Below are positions 9,061 to 11,979 of a stretch of 11,979 bases of DNA, in pieces; the first letter of the stretch is position 1, and every line of letters starts with the position of its first letter. Both the position numbers and the translations under genes were made by a program. The notes under the pieces were generated by a model that saw nothing but the letters and a program-made list of their open reading frames with translations, searched no databases and had not been told where the DNA came from. Origin of the DNA: Smittium culicis (lineage: Eukaryota > Kickxellomycota > Harpellomycetes > Harpellales > Legeriomycetaceae); assembly GCA_001970855.1 (NCBI GenBank), contig LSSN01003837.1, forward strand, positions 1 to 11,979, written 5' to 3'.

Positions 9061-9520
9061 TTTTTGTATTTTAATTAGTTTGTATTTATTATAATAAATT
9101 CTTAAATGTATACTCTGTTCTACTTTCATGCATTACTTTATGTTTATCAAGTTTATAGAAATTTTTAATAAACCGGGCTCGTGGTGAATGGTATTTTGCA
9201 CAAGTTCTCTTTATCATTCGTCTCGTGGGACGTGGTGTAGTAACATGGCTCACGTTGATTTTTTTTTGAAAATGAATTCTTATAAGTATCAGGATTTAAA
9301 TATTTGTTAGATTACAGACATTTTGGATACGCTTTTATCAATGTGACGTGGATGATATAAATGATGTTATTGTCAGCTTTTCGAGGCGGGTTCGTCTTAA
9401 AGGTATTTCTGCTTGGTATTGTGAATGCGGAATAAGTTGAATGCAAGTATAGTTTCATTAGATTAACTTTTTCAGAGGCGATTTGCTTTTTTTGAGTGGC
9501 ATTTCTATCCAACCAAATAA
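9060..9520 (+). pseudogene. hemD: hemD remnant (uroporphyrinogen-III synthase)
   Basis: HemD closes and isomerises hydroxymethylbilane to uroporphyrinogen III. The family is weakly conserved, so this call leans on position directly after hemC. At 9207-9236, LFIIRLVGRG fits ALILRGNGGR (R and the first G in register). At 9363-9416, a frame stop-free from about 9300 to 9431 gives VIVS, then RVRLKGISAW. These fit the hydrophobic strand VVVTSGE and CRLLVVSERL of the enteric protein (RL and S in register). The distance between the two islands is shorter than in a full gene, so the middle has deletions. At most about 0.5 kb remains of some 0.74 kb. Another frame here spells an RNA-binding-like GYAFINV, which I take to be chance. 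Confidence 0.52.
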
Positions 9521-9549
9521 CAATCTGATAAACTAATATAAGATAATAA

Positions 9550-10700
9550 ATAATTATTGGATGATAAATTATTTATACCTAATGAAAAAACAATAGTATT
9601 TTTAATTACTCAATTATGATTTTTTATTAAGTTTAATAGTGTTGGCTCCGAAAAGGTACAAGATCATTTTAGCGCCCAGTCTTATAGTAGTGATCAATAC
9701 ATATTATATACTGCTGTAGAAAATTGTTCGATTGCGAATTTAAACTTACTTTGATATTCACAATGTGAAATTCTTGGATAGTTTAGGATACGTATAATTG
9801 ATTGTATTTTCTCGAGGTGAAATATACTTTTTTTTTCATGAAGCTTACTTTTATTATCCACAGAAATTATAGGATACAACAATCACATAAATTACGAGCG
9901 TGGCAATTATGGGTGAAGACCACCTAGAATTATGAGGGATAGAAAATCCCAGTTAGATCTGAGTTACCACCTATTTATGAGATCAAACATCATCAAATAT
10001 GCAGGTTTTAGTACTCTATAATTATACAGTAGAATAAATAGGTGATTTTTTTACATGACTATGGTAGGATATAATTTAAGAAAACGTGCTAGATGTATAG
10101 ATTAACCAGGGAGCTAAATAATCTGAATGTATTCAATTTAGATGAATTATGCTTAATTCGCAACTTTTTGTAGCTATATCCATCCTCAATAGTGGATAAA
10201 GTGTACGAGATGGTCTTATATTTGGATTTTAGTACACCATTTCCGCAGGTAAATATTTGTAAAACTGTTAGAATATAGGTAGTTTGAATAACAGGCTTGT
10301 GCCTAAATTCAATTATTAGATTAATTGATAATGTATAGCATTTATTTTTAAAAATACGCTAATACGAGGTAAAACAAAAAGTAGCTGTGTTAGAAATATG
10401 ATTCATTGTTAGGGCAAGCGTCATATATATCGATGACGCCATCTTACAACAAAATTCTTAGATAAAAAATAAAAAGTTTTTAGCCGATGTTACACGAAAT
10501 CATGTAAATTTGAGCATTCTTAACTAAAACCAAACTTTTTATCCTGAATCAATATTTTAAGCAATAGTGTAACAACGAATGGTTAATGATCCAAATGGCA
10601 ATAGTAAGTAAACGAAATTGGTACATTTTAACTCGCAAATGGGAGATTCTTTTAAACAGGAACTGTTTTTTCCTTGGAGTATTATTTGTTAGAATAGATT
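9550..10700 (+). pseudogene. rho: rho remnant (transcription termination factor)
   Basis: Rho is the hexameric ATP-dependent RNA helicase that ends transcription. Islands lie on the plus strand in order. 9659-9748 has QD, F, SA.S, Y, D and finally I..LNL, like LQDGFGFLRSADSSY...DDIY...IRRFNL of the RNA-binding domain. 10093-10161 has M.RL, F, DE and R spaced close to EMQRLVKGEVVASTFDEPASR. 10189-10236 reads IVDKVYEMVLYLDFST, matching LVEHKKDVIILLDSIT (Walker B) without a gap. ITG at about 10289 fits LTGG. 10414-10434 reads ASVIYID (ATALID). LS and F.P follow at about 10510-10550, then 10616-10639 NWYILTRK (KMWILRK). Spacings agree with the real protein to within a few codons, so almost full length is kept, but stops and frameshifts abound. 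Walker A was not found. Confidence 0.84.
10418..10439. repeat. Perfect 7-bp inverted repeat in rho remnant
   Basis: GCGTCAT (10418-10424) and ATGACGC (10433-10439) are exact reverse complements around an eight-base AT spacer. The sequence coincides with codons corresponding to the ATALIDT stretch of Rho, so its origin is probably coding rather than regulatory. Confidence 0.6.
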
Positions 10701-10819
10701 GTTAGATATAGTTGACTTAATAGTTTAGCCCATTTGATAATATATAATAATTGAATATAAAACACATAAGCAGTATAATACGAAGGAAAAGTGTAATAGA
10801 GTATAGATACCGGGCCTCA

Positions 10820-11979
10820 AAAGAATATCCCTAATAATAGTTTATTTTTATTAACTAGCCAAGGACAAATTATATAAAATGTTATATCTAAAACTAATAG
10901 ATTAGCTGATAATCGTAATTATAGGATTAATAGCTGAAATATAGATTAAAAGTTTAGTTGAGATCGGTGAATCATTCGATATGGATTTCTAATAATAGTT
11001 TGAAAATGAAAACGAAAATCAGAGGTAAGGGTAGAAAAAGCTAGGTAGGTACGCTCTTTGTCATGAATCATTCTAGAATATATTAAGTACATACATCTGG
11101 TAGATTATTTCGAATGACGGAACTTTTCATTTAACTTTTTCCTACTTTTCATCATTACTTTTATATATAAACCAATCTAGAAAATACCCTCAAACTGTTT
11201 ATCTGATACAACCAATAGCTTTACCTAATATAATTAATCAAATATAATTTTATAGAAAAATAAGTTCCGCTTCTCCTAAGAATATCCCATTTTTGTAGAT
11301 AAATAAGATAACTTTAAACCTTATAAAATTCATTTTTACAATTCTAATGATGCAACTGACAGAGGCTATAAGGTTAATTTTTGAGCGTTTGATTCAAATT
11401 TTAATTTTCAGCTAAACTAAGAGCGCTAAATATATCGCTTCCAAACAATCAAATGCCAAAAAGGAACATGGATATTATCTAAAGCGTATTGATGAATAAT
11501 AATTTGAAATTATTTTGCTAATTAGGTAATCACTATTTGATATTATCATTTTATCATTAAATTGTTAATATGAATTGGCATTAAAATCTAATCGTCAATA
11601 GATTACTAATCAACTATCCACATTTAATAGTATAGGCTCCAAATAATAAAAAATAGATGTTTTGTCCATTTTTTCAATTTAAGCGGTAACTAGTTATTTT
11701 TAAAGGATTTTTATTTTTTTTTCTAGGCAATGTTACTAATACAGTACCAGTAAGCCTATTTGGATAAAATAGCCCAGTTAGAATATGTATAACATTATAA
11801 ATTATTTGTACACTAAATATCACATTATTTTTGCAAAACTTTGAGGCTTATTATATCTAATGCAAAATCTATAAAAGGCAAAGCATTTTCTCGAAATAAA
11901 ATATTTTATCATCAAGCTTTATAACCAAATTAAAATTGTATTAATACTACAACAAATTAACTTTCGCTTTAACTATTAA
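10820..11979 (-). pseudogene. mnmG: mnmG (gidA) remnant, 5' part outside window
   Basis: MnmG is the FAD-dependent enzyme that, with MnmE, modifies the wobble uridine of several tRNAs. Minus-strand islands run right to left in family order. 11757-11734 reads RLTGTVLV (RLKTGTPPR). In one frame with a single stop, 11504-11427 gives NYYSSIRF, then FL, then LEAIY, matching RYCPSIEDKVMRF, IFLEPEG and EIYPNGIS after small losses. 11225-11211 reads GKAIG (GYAIEYD). 11200-11180 reads KQFEGIF (KFIQGLF). 11156-11145 reads NDEK (GYEE). Y-L at 11047-11042 lies 36 codons on (33 in the enzyme). 10987-10964 reads NPYRMIHR (EPYRMFTSR). The carboxyl end is poorly preserved; it converges on rho. The amino-terminal FAD-binding motif would lie beyond the right edge. 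Confidence 0.8.

Noticed and set aside
9321..9345. FGYAFINV, an RRM RNP1-like motif (Mei2 type), on the plus strand.
   Set aside because: No RNP2 or further RRM segments lie in order. Another plus frame fits hemD, and the place after hemC supports that.
9312..9882. Two minus-strand frames of 66 and 62 codons (9512-9312 and 9882-9694).
   Set aside because: They are antisense to the hemD and rho islands, of chance length, and unrecognised.
11430..11500. The plus strand reads KYIASKQ and a shifted frame resembling the MnmG carboxyl end.
   Set aside because: The minus strand carries at least six MnmG islands in order with good spacing, including PYRM and FL...E.IY over the same bases. The plus-strand match is isolated.
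1..11979. tRNA, rRNA, CRISPR arrays, riboswitches and insertion-sequence ends.
   Set aside because: I looked for T-arm/B-box sequences, regularly spaced repeats and terminal inverted repeats with target duplications, and found none I could support.

Overview
The window is an AT-rich stretch (by eye about one quarter G+C) with no intact gene. A random sequence of this composition should give longest stop-free frames of roughly 80-100 codons, and nothing here clearly exceeds that. I read it as a graveyard of bacterial genes. About ten pseudogenes can still be recognised as islands of family motifs in the right order and at nearly the right spacing, interrupted by stops, frameshifts, small indels and homopolymer changes. 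All assignments come from reading the translations against family sequences I remember; no search or alignment was run. Boundaries are estimates.

Layout, left to right: 1-655, nothing recognisable (a GC-rich first 20 bases, then very AT-rich DNA with a perfect inverted repeat). 660-2650, minus strand: remnants of panD, panC and panB, in the order of the enteric panBCD pantothenate genes. 2682-5190, plus: dnaE (DNA polymerase III alpha). 5210-6110, plus: accA, next to dnaE as in enterics. 6130-7990, minus: cyaA (class I adenylate cyclase). 8020-9520, plus: hemC and hemD, divergent from cyaA exactly as in enterics. 9550-10700, plus: rho. 10820-11979, minus: mnmG (gidA), running off the right edge.

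The class I cyaA divergent from hemCD, dnaE-accA and panBCD together point to a gammaproteobacterium. The AT bias and wholesale decay point to a long-term host-restricted endosymbiont, or to endosymbiont DNA moved into another genome such as a host nucleus. The joints panB|dnaE, accA|cyaA, hemD|rho and rho|mnmG are not the E. coli arrangement, so the chromosome was rearranged before or during decay.

The main biological point is what has died: the replicative polymerase, an acetyl-CoA carboxylase subunit, transcription terminator Rho, a tRNA-modification enzyme, early tetrapyrrole steps and pantothenate synthesis. Some of these are kept by almost all cellular symbionts. Their joint loss with little net deletion suggests that functional copies exist elsewhere (a sister lineage, another replicon or a partner), or that this is a non-functional transferred copy.
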